Of a stretch of 64,000 nt of DNA, positions 1-8,827 are shown in pieces. Made by a program: the position numbers and the translations under genes. The stretch is from an uncultured Oscillospiraceae bacterium (lineage in GTDB: Bacteria; Bacillota_A; Clostridia; Oscillospirales; Oscillospiraceae), in contig CAAEDK010000071.1 of assembly GCA_900754605.1 (NCBI GenBank), positions 18,863 through 82,862 of the forward strand. Reading direction: 5' to 3'. The notes under the pieces are model-generated. The model was not told the origin of the DNA. It saw only the letters and a program-made list of their open reading frames with translations, and did not search any database. Every line of letters starts with the position of its first letter. Position 1 is the stretch's first letter.

Positions 1-531
1 GTAGAGCAGGAAGGAGACGGGGTAGAGCAGCGCGAACAGGAAGATGCTGCCATACAGCGCCAGGGTGGCCAGGACCGTCTGGGGCAGGCAGAGGACAGCC
101 AGGTCCACGGCGCCCCGCAGGGCCTGGCGCCCAGAAAGGGACTTGTCTGCCAGCAGCGGGATCAAATAGACGGCAACGCCCCCTGCGAGGAACAGGGATA
201 CCCACAGCGCGGTCTGCAAGGCGGCTTTCCCACTGCCCATGGCATCCTGTAAGGCCACGCACCAGAACATGACCAGCAGGTATCCCGCAGCGGCCGCCTC
301 CAGCATGAGGCCCCGCCAGAAGCAGGCGCGGAACAGGCTGCGGAATTCCCGAAAACGGTCAAGGTCGCAGGTGCCGTCCATGATGCGCATCAGCACGCCG
401 TGCAGCGCCAAAAGGGACGGGCCGATGGTGATCAGGGGCAGGGAAAAGACGGCGGCAGCAATGCTGAGCAACATCAGGTTTTTCCACTCTTCACCAAACA
501 GGCGTTTTAAGGTCAAAACAGTATCGCGCAT
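1..531 (-). CDS. DUF624 (YesL-like) membrane protein, 3' end cut by window edge
   Basis: The frame starts at an ATG at 531 preceded by AGGAGAG and stays open to base 1, giving 177 visible codons with no stop, so the C-terminus lies outside the window. The protein begins MRDTVLTLKRLFGEEWKN and has at least three long hydrophobic segments (roughly residues 20-45, 75-95 and 105-125). Its overall look is that of DUF624/YesL proteins, which often accompany family-1 sugar-binding-protein ABC importers; that is the case here. It lies 24 bp downstream of the metallo-beta-lactamase gene and is probably cotranscribed. The biochemical role of DUF624 proteins is unknown. The family call rests on general resemblance and context. 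Confidence 0.6.
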   Translation of the reverse strand, partial: MRDTVLTLKRLFGEEWKNLMLLSIAAAVFSLPLITIGPSLLALHGVLMRIMDGTCDLDRFREFRSLFRACFWRGLMLEAAAAGYLLVMFWCVALQDAMGSGKAALQTALWVSLFLAGGVAVYLIPLLADKSLSGRQALRGAVDLAVLCLPQTVLATLALYGSIFLFALLYPVSFLLY

Positions 532-555
532 AAAGCTCTCCTATGATGGGTCATC

Positions 556-1605
556 TCAAGAAAGTATCTCGTGCCCGTCCGATGGCGGCTCGGGCAGGGA
601 GGGAAGGTCCCGGAGCAGCTGGGTCTGGACATCATATGTGCCGTCTCCGCTGGTGGAGATGCGGACTGCTCCGTCGATGAAATTATAATAGATCTTGGCG
701 CCGCTGGCAAGATACCGGGCAGAGACGGTCTGGCTGGCGATGCTGTCGAACAGGCCCACTGCGGCCCGGGGAGACAGGGCCTCCACGAAGGCCTTGCAGT
801 TGGAGGTGTCCTTGCCGTGGTGGTCCATTTTCACGATGTCTGTGTGCAGCGCTGCGCCGTAGTCCTCCGCCAGCCGTTTTTCCGCGGTGGTGTAGAGATC
901 CCCGCTGGTCCAGAAGGAGGAGTCCCCATAGGTCAGGCGCATGGCGATCGAGCAGTCGTTGGCGTCCTGTGCGCCGGCTGCCACCTGCTGGGTGGCGCCC
1001 TCTGCCGGTCCGTAGACCTCGACCAGGACGTCGCTGCCGAAGGAGAAGCTGTCCCCCTCCCGCAAGATCTCACAGGGGATATCCAGCTCCTGGATCTTGT
1101 CCATCACGTCCCGGTAGCCCTGGCTATCATATTCATGGCCGTTGGTGTAGACTTTTCCGATGGGGAAGGCGTCCGCCACGGTGCAGAAACCGCCGATATG
1201 GTCGGCATGGGGATGGGACAGCACCAGCACGTCGATCTGGGACACATCCATCCGGCGCAGCTGGTCCACCACCTCCTGCCCGCCCAGGGCGTTGCCGCAG
1301 TCCACCAGCAGGACCTGCCCCTCCGGAGAGGTATAGACGGTGCTGTCACCGGTGGAGATAGGGATCTCCTGGCCGGCGGGGGAGTACATCTGCGTCAGGG
1401 ACAGGTACCGGGCGGTGAGCCGTCCGGCATCCTGCGCGGTATCAAAGACGGCGTCTGAAAGGTCGGCGGGAGCGTCCGGGGCCGCCACCGGCGTTTCCGC
1501 GGGAGGGGGGGATTCCGGGACGTCCGGCGCCGGGTCAGCGGAGCCACCGCAGCCGGACAGCAGAAGGCTCAGGCATAGGGTCCAATAAAAAAAGCGCTTT
1601 TTCAT
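556..1605 (-). CDS. Metallo-beta-lactamase-fold lipoprotein (ComEC C-terminal-like)
   Basis: This 349-aa protein opens with a lipoprotein signal peptide (MKKRFF..., lipobox LLSGC with Cys19), then a Pro/Ala-rich linker of about 30 residues, then a metallo-beta-lactamase domain. The metal-binding motif SHPHADHIGG supplies His131, His133, Asp135 and His136, and a later MDHHGKDTSN segment is typical of the hydrolase domain found at the C-terminus of ComEC. It should sit on the outer face of the membrane, and the fold suggests a phosphodiester or nucleic-acid substrate, which the sequence cannot settle. An in-frame GTG exists at 1620, but the ATG at 1605 has GAGGTG at good spacing and begins directly with the basic signal-peptide region. 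A hairpin separates it from the upstream binding-protein gene. Confidence 0.8.
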   Translation of the reverse strand: MKKRFFYWTLCLSLLLSGCGGSADPAPDVPESPPPAETPVAAPDAPADLSDAVFDTAQDAGRLTARYLSLTQMYSPAGQEIPISTGDSTVYTSPEGQVLLVDCGNALGGQEVVDQLRRMDVSQIDVLVLSHPHADHIGGFCTVADAFPIGKVYTNGHEYDSQGYRDVMDKIQELDIPCEILREGDSFSFGSDVLVEVYGPAEGATQQVAAGAQDANDCSIAMRLTYGDSSFWTSGDLYTTAEKRLAEDYGAALHTDIVKMDHHGKDTSNCKAFVEALSPRAAVGLFDSIASQTVSARYLASGAKIYYNFIDGAVRISTSGDGTYDVQTQLLRDLPSLPEPPSDGHEILS

Positions 1606-1634
1606 AGCTTCACCTCTCACAACTCACGAAAAGG

Positions 1635-1665
1635 CGAGAGGCAGGGGGAAGCCCCCTGCCTCTCG
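1635..1665 (-). terminator. Intergenic hairpin after the sugar-binding-protein gene
   Basis: A perfect 14-bp stem (CGAGAGGCAGGGGG with its complement) closes on a 3-nt loop between the binding-protein gene and the lipoprotein gene. On the minus strand it is followed by CCTTTTCG, a weak U-tract. It may act as a partial terminator that lowers expression of the two downstream genes, or as an mRNA-stabilising end for the abundant binding-protein transcript. Confidence 0.7.
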
Positions 1666-1694
1666 AAACAGTGATACGGGTGGGATGGGATCGA

Positions 1695-3083
1695 TCAGGG
1701 GTTGGACATGTTGTACAGCTCGATGGCTTCCTGAATGGTCTCCTGAGCGGTCTTGATCACCTCGTCGATGTTGGCCTTGGGATCGCTGGCCACCGTCTCC
1801 ACAGCCAGCTTGTTGGCGGACTTCATCTCGTTGGAGATGGGGATGTAGGGGTTGGTGGCGGAGTCATCGGACTTGGACAGGGAGTCATAGACGCCGGTGA
1901 CAGCGGGGAACACGTTCTCCACATAGGCCTTGTAAGTCTCGCTGGTGTAAGCCTCCTGGTTGGGAGCGAGGTAGCCGGTGTCGGCGGCGAAGGAGGCAGC
2001 CTGCTCGCCGGTGCTGGCGAACTTGATGAAGTCATAGGCGCCCTGCTTGACGGCCTCATCAGCGGTGTTGCAGATGAACAGGCCAGTGCCGCCGGCGGGC
2101 TCGCCGGAGCGCTTGCCGTTCTCAGTGGCGGAGACCATGGGCATGATGCCCACCTCGAAGCTGCCGTTCACAGCATTCAGGACCTTGGTGGTCATGGACA
2201 CCACGCCGATGAACATGGCGCAGTCGCCGCTGGCCATCTGGGGGATGACCTCGGCCTGATAGTCAGAGCCGTAGGGGACGCACAGCTTCTCGGCATGGAG
2301 CTTCTGATACACGCCGAGCATGTTGGCCATGGCATCGTGGACGGTGGCATCAGAGGTGTACAGGCACTCCGTGATGCGCTCGGAGCCGATGCCGTTGTTG
2401 TTATTGTAGGCCTGGATGCCCTCGCGGCCCAGAGCGGCGTTGACATAGAAGCCATCGGGATGGAAGCCCACGCCGTAGGTGGTGAAGCCGCCCTTGACCA
2501 GCTTGGCGCTGGCGTCATACAGGTCATTCATGCTCTGGATCTCGTTGGGGTCGATACCGGCCTCAGCCAGCATATCCTTGTTGTAGTAGATGCCGGGATA
2601 GCTGTAGCCGATGGGATAGCCCACCTGGTTGCCGTCGTTGTCGCAGTAAGCGGTGCGGATGGCTTCCCAGGTGCTCTCCAGCTCAGGCCAGCCCTGGCTG
2701 TCGGCATCGATGAAGCCCTGGAGGGGCGTGCAATACTCGGAGTTAGCATACATGGCCACGTTCTCCACAGGGCCGGAGAAGATCGCGGGGAGATCTGCCT
2801 GAGAGGTGGATTGCAGCTTGGCGTTCAGCTCTGCCTGCTTGCCCTGATACTCGATGGTGACATGATAGGCGTCCTGGCTCTCATTGTAGGCGTCGATGAC
2901 CTTCTGGAGGAGTTTGACGTTGCTCTCACCGAAGGAAGTCCACCAGAGGACCTCCACGGGACCGTCGGAGGCATTTTGTTCCGGATCGGGGGTCTCCGGT
3001 TCTGCGGGAGCGGTCTGCCCGCCGCAGGCGACGAGGCTCAGTGCCATTGCAAGAGCGAGGATCAAAGTGATGATCTTTTTCAT
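1695..3083 (-). CDS. Sugar ABC transporter substrate-binding lipoprotein (family 1)
   Basis: This 462-aa protein has a signal peptide MKKIITLILALAMALS with lipobox LVAC, followed by a Pro/Glu-rich linker and a family-1 extracellular solute-binding domain. VEVLWWTSFGESN near the start of the mature domain and FIKFASTGEQAASFA further on are typical of the UgpB/MalE-like group. It would capture a sugar, polyol or glycerol-phosphate-type ligand and deliver it to the two permeases encoded just upstream (3153-4882). The ligand cannot be read from sequence. The ATPase partner is not in this operon; the likely one is encoded at 11645 on the other strand, as is common for UgpC/MsmX-type ATPases that serve several importers. 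Confidence 0.9.
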   Translation of the reverse strand: MKKIITLILALAMALSLVACGGQTAPAEPETPDPEQNASDGPVEVLWWTSFGESNVKLLQKVIDAYNESQDAYHVTIEYQGKQAELNAKLQSTSQADLPAIFSGPVENVAMYANSEYCTPLQGFIDADSQGWPELESTWEAIRTAYCDNDGNQVGYPIGYSYPGIYYNKDMLAEAGIDPNEIQSMNDLYDASAKLVKGGFTTYGVGFHPDGFYVNAALGREGIQAYNNNNGIGSERITECLYTSDATVHDAMANMLGVYQKLHAEKLCVPYGSDYQAEVIPQMASGDCAMFIGVVSMTTKVLNAVNGSFEVGIMPMVSATENGKRSGEPAGGTGLFICNTADEAVKQGAYDFIKFASTGEQAASFAADTGYLAPNQEAYTSETYKAYVENVFPAVTGVYDSLSKSDDSATNPYIPISNEMKSANKLAVETVASDPKANIDEVIKTAQETIQEAIELYNMSNP

Positions 3084-3152
3084 GACGAAATTCCTTTTCT
3101 TTTTTGGTATTATAAAAGCACTTTCGTGACTTTTATCGAAGAAACAGGCCGG

Positions 3153-3986
3153 TCAGCCCTTCAGGCCGCCAGCGGTCATGCCCTTGATGATGTAATCCTG
3201 TCCGAAGATGTAGATCAGGGTGGAGGGGATGATGGCGATCACAGCGCCGGCCAGGATGTGGCCGTAGTTCACCACGTCCGCGTCCACCAGATAGGAGATG
3301 CCCAGCTGGATGGTGCGCATGGAATCCTCGTTGGTCACCAGCATCGGCCAGAAGTACTGATTGTAGATCTGCACGAACAGGTAGACAGCCAGGGAGGAGA
3401 TGGTGGGGATGGACAGGGGGACGGCGATGTGGAACAGGAAGCCCATGTCGCTGCACCCGTCCAGCGTGGCGGCCTCCCGGTAGTCCTTCGGCAGGGTCAT
3501 GAAGTATTGGCGCATCAGGAAGATGGCCGTGCCGGAGATCAGGGAGGGAAACACCAGGCCCAGATAGGTGTTGGTGAGGTTCATGTTCTGGATGGTCACA
3601 TAGTTGGTGATGACCACCACCTCGCCGGGGATCATCGTGGTCATCAGCACCAGGGTGAACAGCTGCTTTTTGAAGGGGAAATCAAAGCAGACGAAGCCGT
3701 AGGCCGCCAGACACGAGAACACGATCTGCGCGATGATGCAGATGAGGCACACGATGGCGGAGTTTTTCAGATAGTGCATGATGGGGATCTGATGAAAGAC
3801 CTCGAAATAGCTTTGCAGCGTGGGGGAGGACGTGATCAGACGCAGGGGATAGGTCATCAGGTCCTGATCTGTCTGGATCGAGAAGCAGACGCCGATGATC
3901 AGTGGAGAGATGAACAGCAGTCCGATGATGGTCTTGATGAGAAAGGAGGCGGCAGCGCCAGCTTTTTTCTTTTGTCTTGGCGTCAC
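3153..3986 (-). CDS. Carbohydrate ABC transporter permease (MalG/UgpE type)
   Basis: This 277-aa integral membrane protein has about six hydrophobic segments. It carries the cytoplasmic EAA loop EAATLDGCSDMGFLFHIAVP, which docks the ATPase in MalG-type permeases. Its start overlaps the stop of the upstream permease by 4 bp (3983-3986), so the two are translationally coupled and probably form a heterodimer. The MalG-like terminal segment ends YIIKGMTAGGLKG, as usual for the family. It would form half of the import channel for the ligand bound by the 1695-3083 lipoprotein. Confidence 0.92.
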   Translation of the reverse strand: MTPRQKKKAGAAASFLIKTIIGLLFISPLIIGVCFSIQTDQDLMTYPLRLITSSPTLQSYFEVFHQIPIMHYLKNSAIVCLICIIAQIVFSCLAAYGFVCFDFPFKKQLFTLVLMTTMIPGEVVVITNYVTIQNMNLTNTYLGLVFPSLISGTAIFLMRQYFMTLPKDYREAATLDGCSDMGFLFHIAVPLSIPTISSLAVYLFVQIYNQYFWPMLVTNEDSMRTIQLGISYLVDADVVNYGHILAGAVIAIIPSTLIYIFGQDYIIKGMTAGGLKG

Positions 3987-4882
3987 TGGTAATGCACCAC
4001 CTTTTTCTCCATCGCGAACTGGATCCGCGTGATCAGGAAGATCAGGCCGAACAGGACCAGAGCCTGTACGCAGGCCGTTTCGAACCGTCCGTTCGTGATG
4101 GCGTTTTCATAGATGTAATAGATGAGGTTCTTCGTGGAGTTGGCGGGACCGCCCTGGGTCAGCAGCCGGATCTGAGCGAAGCTCTTGAAAGAGCTGCCGA
4201 TGTTCAAAAACAGCACGAAGAAGATCTGGGGGGAGGCCAGGGGCAGGATGATGTCCTTGATCCGCCGCAGGGGACCGGCGCCGTCTAGGAAGGCGCTTTC
4301 CAGCAGGTCCTCAGAGACGTTGCGGAAGCCCACCAGCAGGAAGATGAAGCTGACGCCGATGTGCATCCAGATGGTCATAGCGCACACGGACCACAGCGCC
4401 TGGGGAGATTCGTTGGTCCAGGCGATGTTGGTGCCCAGCAGGTTGTTCAGCAGGCCGTTCTTCTGCCGGTAGATGAACAGGAAGATCGCGGCGGCCGGAG
4501 AAGAGGCGATGGCCATGGGCAGGGCGTACATCGTCTGATAAAACTTGGAGAAGCGGACCTTCTTGGTGGCCAGGAGCGCAAACACCATGGCGATGCAGAA
4601 GGTGAACACCAGGTTGATAGCGGCCATCTTCAGCGTGATGACCACCACGTCCCAGAAGGAGCTTTTGGTCAGCACGCGGATCCAGTTGTCAAAGCCCACC
4701 CACTGGGTGAAATTGCCTGCCTTGTCCGTCAGGGCGAAGGAGAGGACGATGGCTTTGATGAACGGATAGAAAGTGAACAACGTGAACAGCGCCATTGCGG
4801 GAGCGATCAGCAGATAGGGCAGCGGTTTGACCTGGCTCAGCCTACGCTCCTTCTGCTTGCCGGAGGGGGGAGTGTGAGACAA
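3983..4882 (-). CDS. Sugar ABC transporter permease (MalF/UgpA type)
   Basis: This 299-aa permease has a short basic N-terminus, about six membrane segments and the EAA loop ESAFLDGAGPLRRIKDIILP characteristic of the MalF/UgpA half of a carbohydrate importer. It is the first gene of the importer operon (permease, permease, binding protein, hydrolase, DUF624). Roughly 190 bp separate it from the upstream dehydrogenase gene, and a promoter-like pair lies in that gap, so the importer may have its own transcript in addition to read-through. Confidence 0.92.
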   Translation of the reverse strand: MSHTPPSGKQKERRLSQVKPLPYLLIAPAMALFTLFTFYPFIKAIVLSFALTDKAGNFTQWVGFDNWIRVLTKSSFWDVVVITLKMAAINLVFTFCIAMVFALLATKKVRFSKFYQTMYALPMAIASSPAAAIFLFIYRQKNGLLNNLLGTNIAWTNESPQALWSVCAMTIWMHIGVSFIFLLVGFRNVSEDLLESAFLDGAGPLRRIKDIILPLASPQIFFVLFLNIGSSFKSFAQIRLLTQGGPANSTKNLIYYIYENAITNGRFETACVQALVLFGLIFLITRIQFAMEKKVVHYQ

Positions 4883-5012
4883 TATGGTACCCTTCTTTCA
4901 TACTTGTGTGGCTGCCTGCGCCGCGGCTCCGGGGCATCGCTCCGGAACGGCGGTCCAGGCAAAGGCGGGAAGGAAAGGCGCGTGGGAGGCAGGACGGCGC
5001 AGTACAAAAGCT

Positions 5013-5041
5013 ATAATATCCCACAGCGAGGTTGCCGTCCA
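5013..5041 (-). promoter_or_regulatory. Candidate promoter for the ABC importer operon
   Basis: On the minus strand TGGACG (5041-5036) is followed after 17 bp by TATTAT (5018-5013), about 130 bp before the first permease start. The spacing is ideal and the -35 is a partial match. No TTAYTARTAA-like site was noticed here, unlike at the three other promoters of this island. Confidence 0.45.
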
Positions 5042-5071
5042 CCTGTTTTTTGTAAAATATATGTAAGATCT

Positions 5072-5818
5072 TTACATATACAGGCCGCCGTTGACGTTCA
5101 TGGAGTCGCCGGTGACATAGTCGGACAGGTCACTGGCGTAGAACAGCACGGCATTGGCGATATCCTCCGCAGTGCCATACCGGCCCAGGGGGATATAGGT
5201 CTTGGGATCCACCTTGGACCAGGAGAGGGTCTTGCCCATGGGGGTGAGGATATTGCCGGGGCAGACAGCGTTGGAGGTGATATGGTAGGGCGCGCCCCGC
5301 AGTGCGAAGCACTTGCTCAGGTTCAGGATGCCGGCCTTGGCGCAGGCGTAAGAGGCATCCGAGCTGCGGCCGCCCCGCAACGCCGCCAGAGAGGACATAT
5401 GGACCAGCTTGCCGTAGCCCTGCTCTTTCATGATGGCGAACACCGCCTGGGTGACGAAGAACATGGACTTCAGGTCGATGTCCATCATCCGGTCCCAGCT
5501 CTCCAGCGTGATCTCCTCGATGGGCGTGGAGCCGGCGATGCCGGCCACGTTGACCAGGATGTCGATACGGCCGAAGAGGGCCCGGGCCTGGGCGACCTTT
5601 TCCGGGATCTTCTCGAACTCCGCCACGTTGAATTCCAGTGCCTTGGCCTCGCAGCCCTTGGCACAGAGGTCATCTGCCACGGCCTGGGCGGAGGGGAGAT
5701 CCATATCCGCCAGGATCACTTTCGCACCGTGCTCAGCCAAGCGCCGGGCGCTGGCCTCGCCGATGCCCCGGCCGCCGCCGGTGATGACGGCAACCTTGCC
5801 ATCCAGTAATTGACTCAT
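5072..5818 (-). CDS. Short-chain dehydrogenase/reductase (SDR, FabG/acetoin-reductase-like)
   Basis: This 248-aa classical SDR has the glycine-rich NAD(P) motif GGGRGIGEAS near residue 14, the NVAGIAG motif, the catalytic serine region HMSSLAAL and the YxxxK pair in SYACAKAGIL. LADMD after beta-strand 2 has an acidic residue, which favours NAD over NADP. It is the last gene of the 2-oxoacid/acetoin dehydrogenase operon, 24 bp after the E3 gene. A substrate related to that operon, such as an acetoin, diol or polyol intermediate, is plausible but inferred. Substrate cannot be assigned by sequence, since FabG-like and polyol-dehydrogenase SDRs look alike. Confidence 0.85.
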   Translation of the reverse strand: MSQLLDGKVAVITGGGRGIGEASARRLAEHGAKVILADMDLPSAQAVADDLCAKGCEAKALEFNVAEFEKIPEKVAQARALFGRIDILVNVAGIAGSTPIEEITLESWDRMMDIDLKSMFFVTQAVFAIMKEQGYGKLVHMSSLAALRGGRSSDASYACAKAGILNLSKCFALRGAPYHITSNAVCPGNILTPMGKTLSWSKVDPKTYIPLGRYGTAEDIANAVLFYASDLSDYVTGDSMNVNGGLYM

Positions 5819-5842
5819 GCTTTCAAGCCTCCAATTTTACAG

Positions 5843-7213
5843 TTATCCCTTGTGGACCGACATGCCGAACGCATCCAGCGCCGCTTCCCGGACCATTTCA
5901 CAAAGGGAGGGGTGGGCAACGATCATACGCTCCCACTGCTCCGCCGTCAGACCGTCTGCCACTGCGGAGGTGGCCAGCGCGATCATCTCCGAGGCGTTCT
6001 CGCCCACGATGGTCATGCCCAGGGTCTTGCGGGAGGTGCGGTCCATCACGGCGAACACGCTGCCCTTGGCGCCTTCCGCCAGAGCCATGCCGTTGGCCTC
6101 GTAATTGAAAGAACCCAGCACGGGATCGTAGCCTGCCGCCTTGGCTGCCTCTGTCGTCAGTCCCACAGAGGCGAAGCAGGGGATGGTGTAGGTGCAGACA
6201 GGCACCGGGACGGTGCCCATGGGCTTATCCTCGCCCAGGATGTCCGCCAGCGCGGCCTCGCCCTCGGCATAGGCGGCATGGGCCAGCTGATAGCCGCCCA
6301 CCACGTCGCCGATGGCATACACGCCGGGAAGATTGGTGCGCTGGTGGCTGTCCACCACGATGCACTTCTTCTCATCCAGCGCCAGCCCCAGGGCTGCCGC
6401 GTCTATACCGCTGAGGTTGGTCCGGCGGCCGGCGGCCATGAGGACCTGTTCGCAGTCGGTAGAGCCTTCCTGGCCATCTGTCTCGTAGACGGCCCGCAGG
6501 AGGGGATCGTTCTTCTCCACCCGCAGCATCTTGGTGCCGGTGAGCAGGCGGATGCCCAGCTTCTTCAGCTCCTTGAGGACGATGCGGACGGCTTCCTTCT
6601 GTTCCCGGGGCATCAGCTCCGGCATCATCTCTACCACCGTGACCTCGGTGCCGTAGGCGGCAAAGGCGCAGGCCAGCTCCAGCCCGATCACGCCGCCGCC
6701 CATGACCACCATGCTGCGGGGGAGCTTTTGCAGGCCCAGCGCGCCGGTGGAATCGATGCAGTGCTCATGGCCGGGCACCGGGATCATCATCGGCTCCGAT
6801 CCGGTGGCGATGACCACGTGCTTGCCCTGATACTCCTGGCCGTTGCAGGCCACGACCCGGTCCGCCTTCAGCTGGGCGGTGCCGGACACCAGCTCCACAC
6901 CGTGCTTCTTCATCAGGAACTGGACGCCGCCCACCAGCTTGCCGGTGACCTCGCTCTTGCCCTGCTGGATCTTGCGGAAGCTGAAGCTGCCCGCATCCCG
7001 GAAGATGCCGCGGTCCACCAGGGAGCGGACCTTCTCCATGGCGATAGCCTTGTCCACCAGATATTTGGTGGGGATACAGCCTACGTTCAGGCAGGTGCCA
7101 CCCACATGCTCCTTCTCGAACAGGGCGACCTTGCATCCGCGCTTGGCGGCATTGATGGCCAGGGAGTAACCGCCCGGGCCGCCGCCGATGACTAAGATAT
7201 CAAATTGCTGCAT
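5843..7213 (-). CDS. lpdA: Dihydrolipoyl dehydrogenase (E3)
   Basis: This 456-aa flavoprotein has the FAD-binding VIGGGPGGYS motif at the N-terminus and the redox disulfide GGTCLNVGCIPTK (Cys41-Cys46). A second nucleotide motif, VVMGGGVIGLELA, binds NAD. The C-terminal dimer interface carries the active-site His in VAHPSLCEMVREAALDAF. It reoxidises dihydrolipoamide on the E2 encoded immediately upstream and passes electrons to NAD. The start has a good purine-rich leader and lies 18 bp after the E2 stop. Length and motifs are normal for the family. Confidence 0.95.
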   Translation of the reverse strand: MQQFDILVIGGGPGGYSLAINAAKRGCKVALFEKEHVGGTCLNVGCIPTKYLVDKAIAMEKVRSLVDRGIFRDAGSFSFRKIQQGKSEVTGKLVGGVQFLMKKHGVELVSGTAQLKADRVVACNGQEYQGKHVVIATGSEPMMIPVPGHEHCIDSTGALGLQKLPRSMVVMGGGVIGLELACAFAAYGTEVTVVEMMPELMPREQKEAVRIVLKELKKLGIRLLTGTKMLRVEKNDPLLRAVYETDGQEGSTDCEQVLMAAGRRTNLSGIDAAALGLALDEKKCIVVDSHQRTNLPGVYAIGDVVGGYQLAHAAYAEGEAALADILGEDKPMGTVPVPVCTYTIPCFASVGLTTEAAKAAGYDPVLGSFNYEANGMALAEGAKGSVFAVMDRTSRKTLGMTIVGENASEMIALATSAVADGLTAEQWERMIVAHPSLCEMVREAALDAFGMSVHKG

Positions 7214-7231
7214 ATCGCGTATCGACCTCCA

Positions 7232-8815
7232 TCAGTACAGCATCAGCGTAGGAGACTCCATCAGGGCCTTCAGCTCCTGGAGGAACTGCGCGCCGTAGGC
7301 ACCGTCGATGATGCGGTGGTCGAAGGAGCCGGTGACTGTCATCTTGTGGACCGGCTGGAAGGCGCTGCCGTCCCACACCGGCTCTACCCGGATGCTGCCC
7401 ACAGCCAGGATGCAGCTCTCCGGCGGGTTGACGATGGCGATGAACTGATCCACGTCATACATGCCCAGGTTGGAGATGGTGATGCTGCCGCAGCCCATGT
7501 CCGCCGGGGCCAGCTTGCCCTCCCGGGCCTTTTTGATCTGTGCCTTGTAAGCGGCACCGATCCCCTCCAGGCCCTTGACGTCGATCTCCTTGACCACGGG
7601 CACCACCAGCGCGCCCTCCAGCGCCACGGCCAGACCCACATTGGTGTGCTTGTAGACCCGGACCTCGCCGTTTTCGTACCGGGCGTTCACCAGGGGGAAC
7701 TTCCGGGAGGCCACAGCGATGGCCTTGGCCATGATATCATTGTAAGAGAGCTTGACGCCCCGGTGGGCCTGATAGTCGTCCCGCAGGGCCATGCAGGCTT
7801 CCATGTCGATGGAGACGGTGCATTGCCAGGCGGGGATGTTCTGCATGCTCTCCTGCATCCGCTTCCCGATGACGGTGCGCATCCGGGTCATGGGCATGAC
7901 CTCGTACTCCGCCTCCGCCGCCGGTGCTGTGGGAGCTGCCTCCACGACAGGCTCCTTCCAGGCCAGCACGTCCTGACGCTTGATGAACACGCCGTTGGAG
8001 GGGACGATCTTCCCCAGATCCACGCCCCGCTCCTTCGCCAGCATCTTGGCATTGGGCATGGCGGGATAGGCATGAGCCGGAGCGGCGGGAGCGGCGTGGA
8101 CCACAGGCTGTCCCTTTATGATGGGCAGGTATTCCTCGTCCTCCTGGACGGGGACTGCCGCCGGGGCGGCGGGTGCGGCGGGAGCCGTGGGGGCGGCAGG
8201 GGCCTGCGCACCGCCGCGGTGGTATGCAGCGGCATCTTCCGCGCTGCCGATCACCGCCAGGACCGTCCCGGCGGTGACAGCGTCACCTTCCTTGACCAGT
8301 ACGTCCAGCACCTGTCCGGCGGTGAAGCACTCCACAGGGAGGACGGCCTTGTCCGTCTCCGCCTCTACCAGGACATCGCCCCGCTTGACGGTGTCGCCCA
8401 CCTTGACGTGGACCCCTACGATGGTCGCCTCGTCAGTGGTCTGTCCGGCGCTGGGCATCTTGATCTCCTTGCCAACAGCGGCTGCGGGGGCGGGAGCTGC
8501 GGGAGCGGCAGGCGCAGGGGCCTGCACTGGCGCTGCGGGGGCTGCCGCGCCACCGCGGTGATAGGAGGCCGCGTCCTCTGCGCTGCCGATGGCTACCAGA
8601 ATGGTGCCGGCGGTGACGGCGTCGCCCTCCTTGACCAGCATGTCCAGCACCTGTCCGGCGGCAAAGCTCTCCACGGGGAGGACGGCCTTGTCCGTCTCCG
8701 CCTCTACCAGGACATCGCCCCGCTTGACGGTGTCGCCCACCTTGACGTGGACCTCTACGATGGTCGCTTCATCGGTGGTCTGCCCGGCGCTGGGCATTTT
8801 GATTTCCTGAACCAT
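7232..8815 (-). CDS. acoC: Dihydrolipoamide acyltransferase (E2) with two tandem lipoyl domains
   Basis: This 527-aa E2 core subunit has, in order, lipoyl domain 1 (lipoyl Lys43 in AETDKAV), an Ala/Pro hinge, lipoyl domain 2 (Lys156), a second Ala/Pro hinge, a peripheral E3-binding domain near residues 255-290 (PNAKMLAKERGVDLGKI) and a catalytic acyltransferase domain ending in DHRIIDGA (His500, Asp504). It accepts the acyl group from E1 and transfers it to CoA. The two lipoyl domains are almost identical in protein and DNA, which points to a recent internal duplication. Whether the complex is specific for acetoin, pyruvate or another 2-oxoacid cannot be read directly; the short E1 alpha favours acetoin-type. 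The lipoate enzymes at 14860-17931 would supply its cofactor. Confidence 0.92.
   Translation of the reverse strand: MVQEIKMPSAGQTTDEATIVEVHVKVGDTVKRGDVLVEAETDKAVLPVESFAAGQVLDMLVKEGDAVTAGTILVAIGSAEDAASYHRGGAAAPAAPVQAPAPAAPAAPAPAAAVGKEIKMPSAGQTTDEATIVGVHVKVGDTVKRGDVLVEAETDKAVLPVECFTAGQVLDVLVKEGDAVTAGTVLAVIGSAEDAAAYHRGGAQAPAAPTAPAAPAAPAAVPVQEDEEYLPIIKGQPVVHAAPAAPAHAYPAMPNAKMLAKERGVDLGKIVPSNGVFIKRQDVLAWKEPVVEAAPTAPAAEAEYEVMPMTRMRTVIGKRMQESMQNIPAWQCTVSIDMEACMALRDDYQAHRGVKLSYNDIMAKAIAVASRKFPLVNARYENGEVRVYKHTNVGLAVALEGALVVPVVKEIDVKGLEGIGAAYKAQIKKAREGKLAPADMGCGSITISNLGMYDVDQFIAIVNPPESCILAVGSIRVEPVWDGSAFQPVHKMTVTGSFDHRIIDGAYGAQFLQELKALMESPTLMLY
8207..8815 (-). repeat. Tandem duplicated lipoyl-domain coding sequence inside the E2 gene
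   Basis: The DNA encoding residues 1-90 (8815 down to about 8546) and residues 114-203 (about 8476 down to 8207) is nearly identical. Both contain KMPSAGQTTDEATIV, VKVGDTVKRGDVLVEAETDK and GSAEDAA(S/A)YHRGG, separated by an Ala/Pro-rich hinge. Differences are mostly single codons (for example ESFAAGQVLDM versus ECFTAGQVLDV). Such a repeat can expand or contract by homologous recombination. Confidence 0.9.
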
Positions 8816-8827
8816 AGGGGCCTCCTT

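Noticed and set aside
1671..3992. A very long open frame on the plus strand opposite the ABC importer genes
   Set aside because: It is the antisense of well-supported GC-rich genes, with composition dominated by Gly/Asp/Val/His and no family motifs. High GC removes stop codons from antisense frames.
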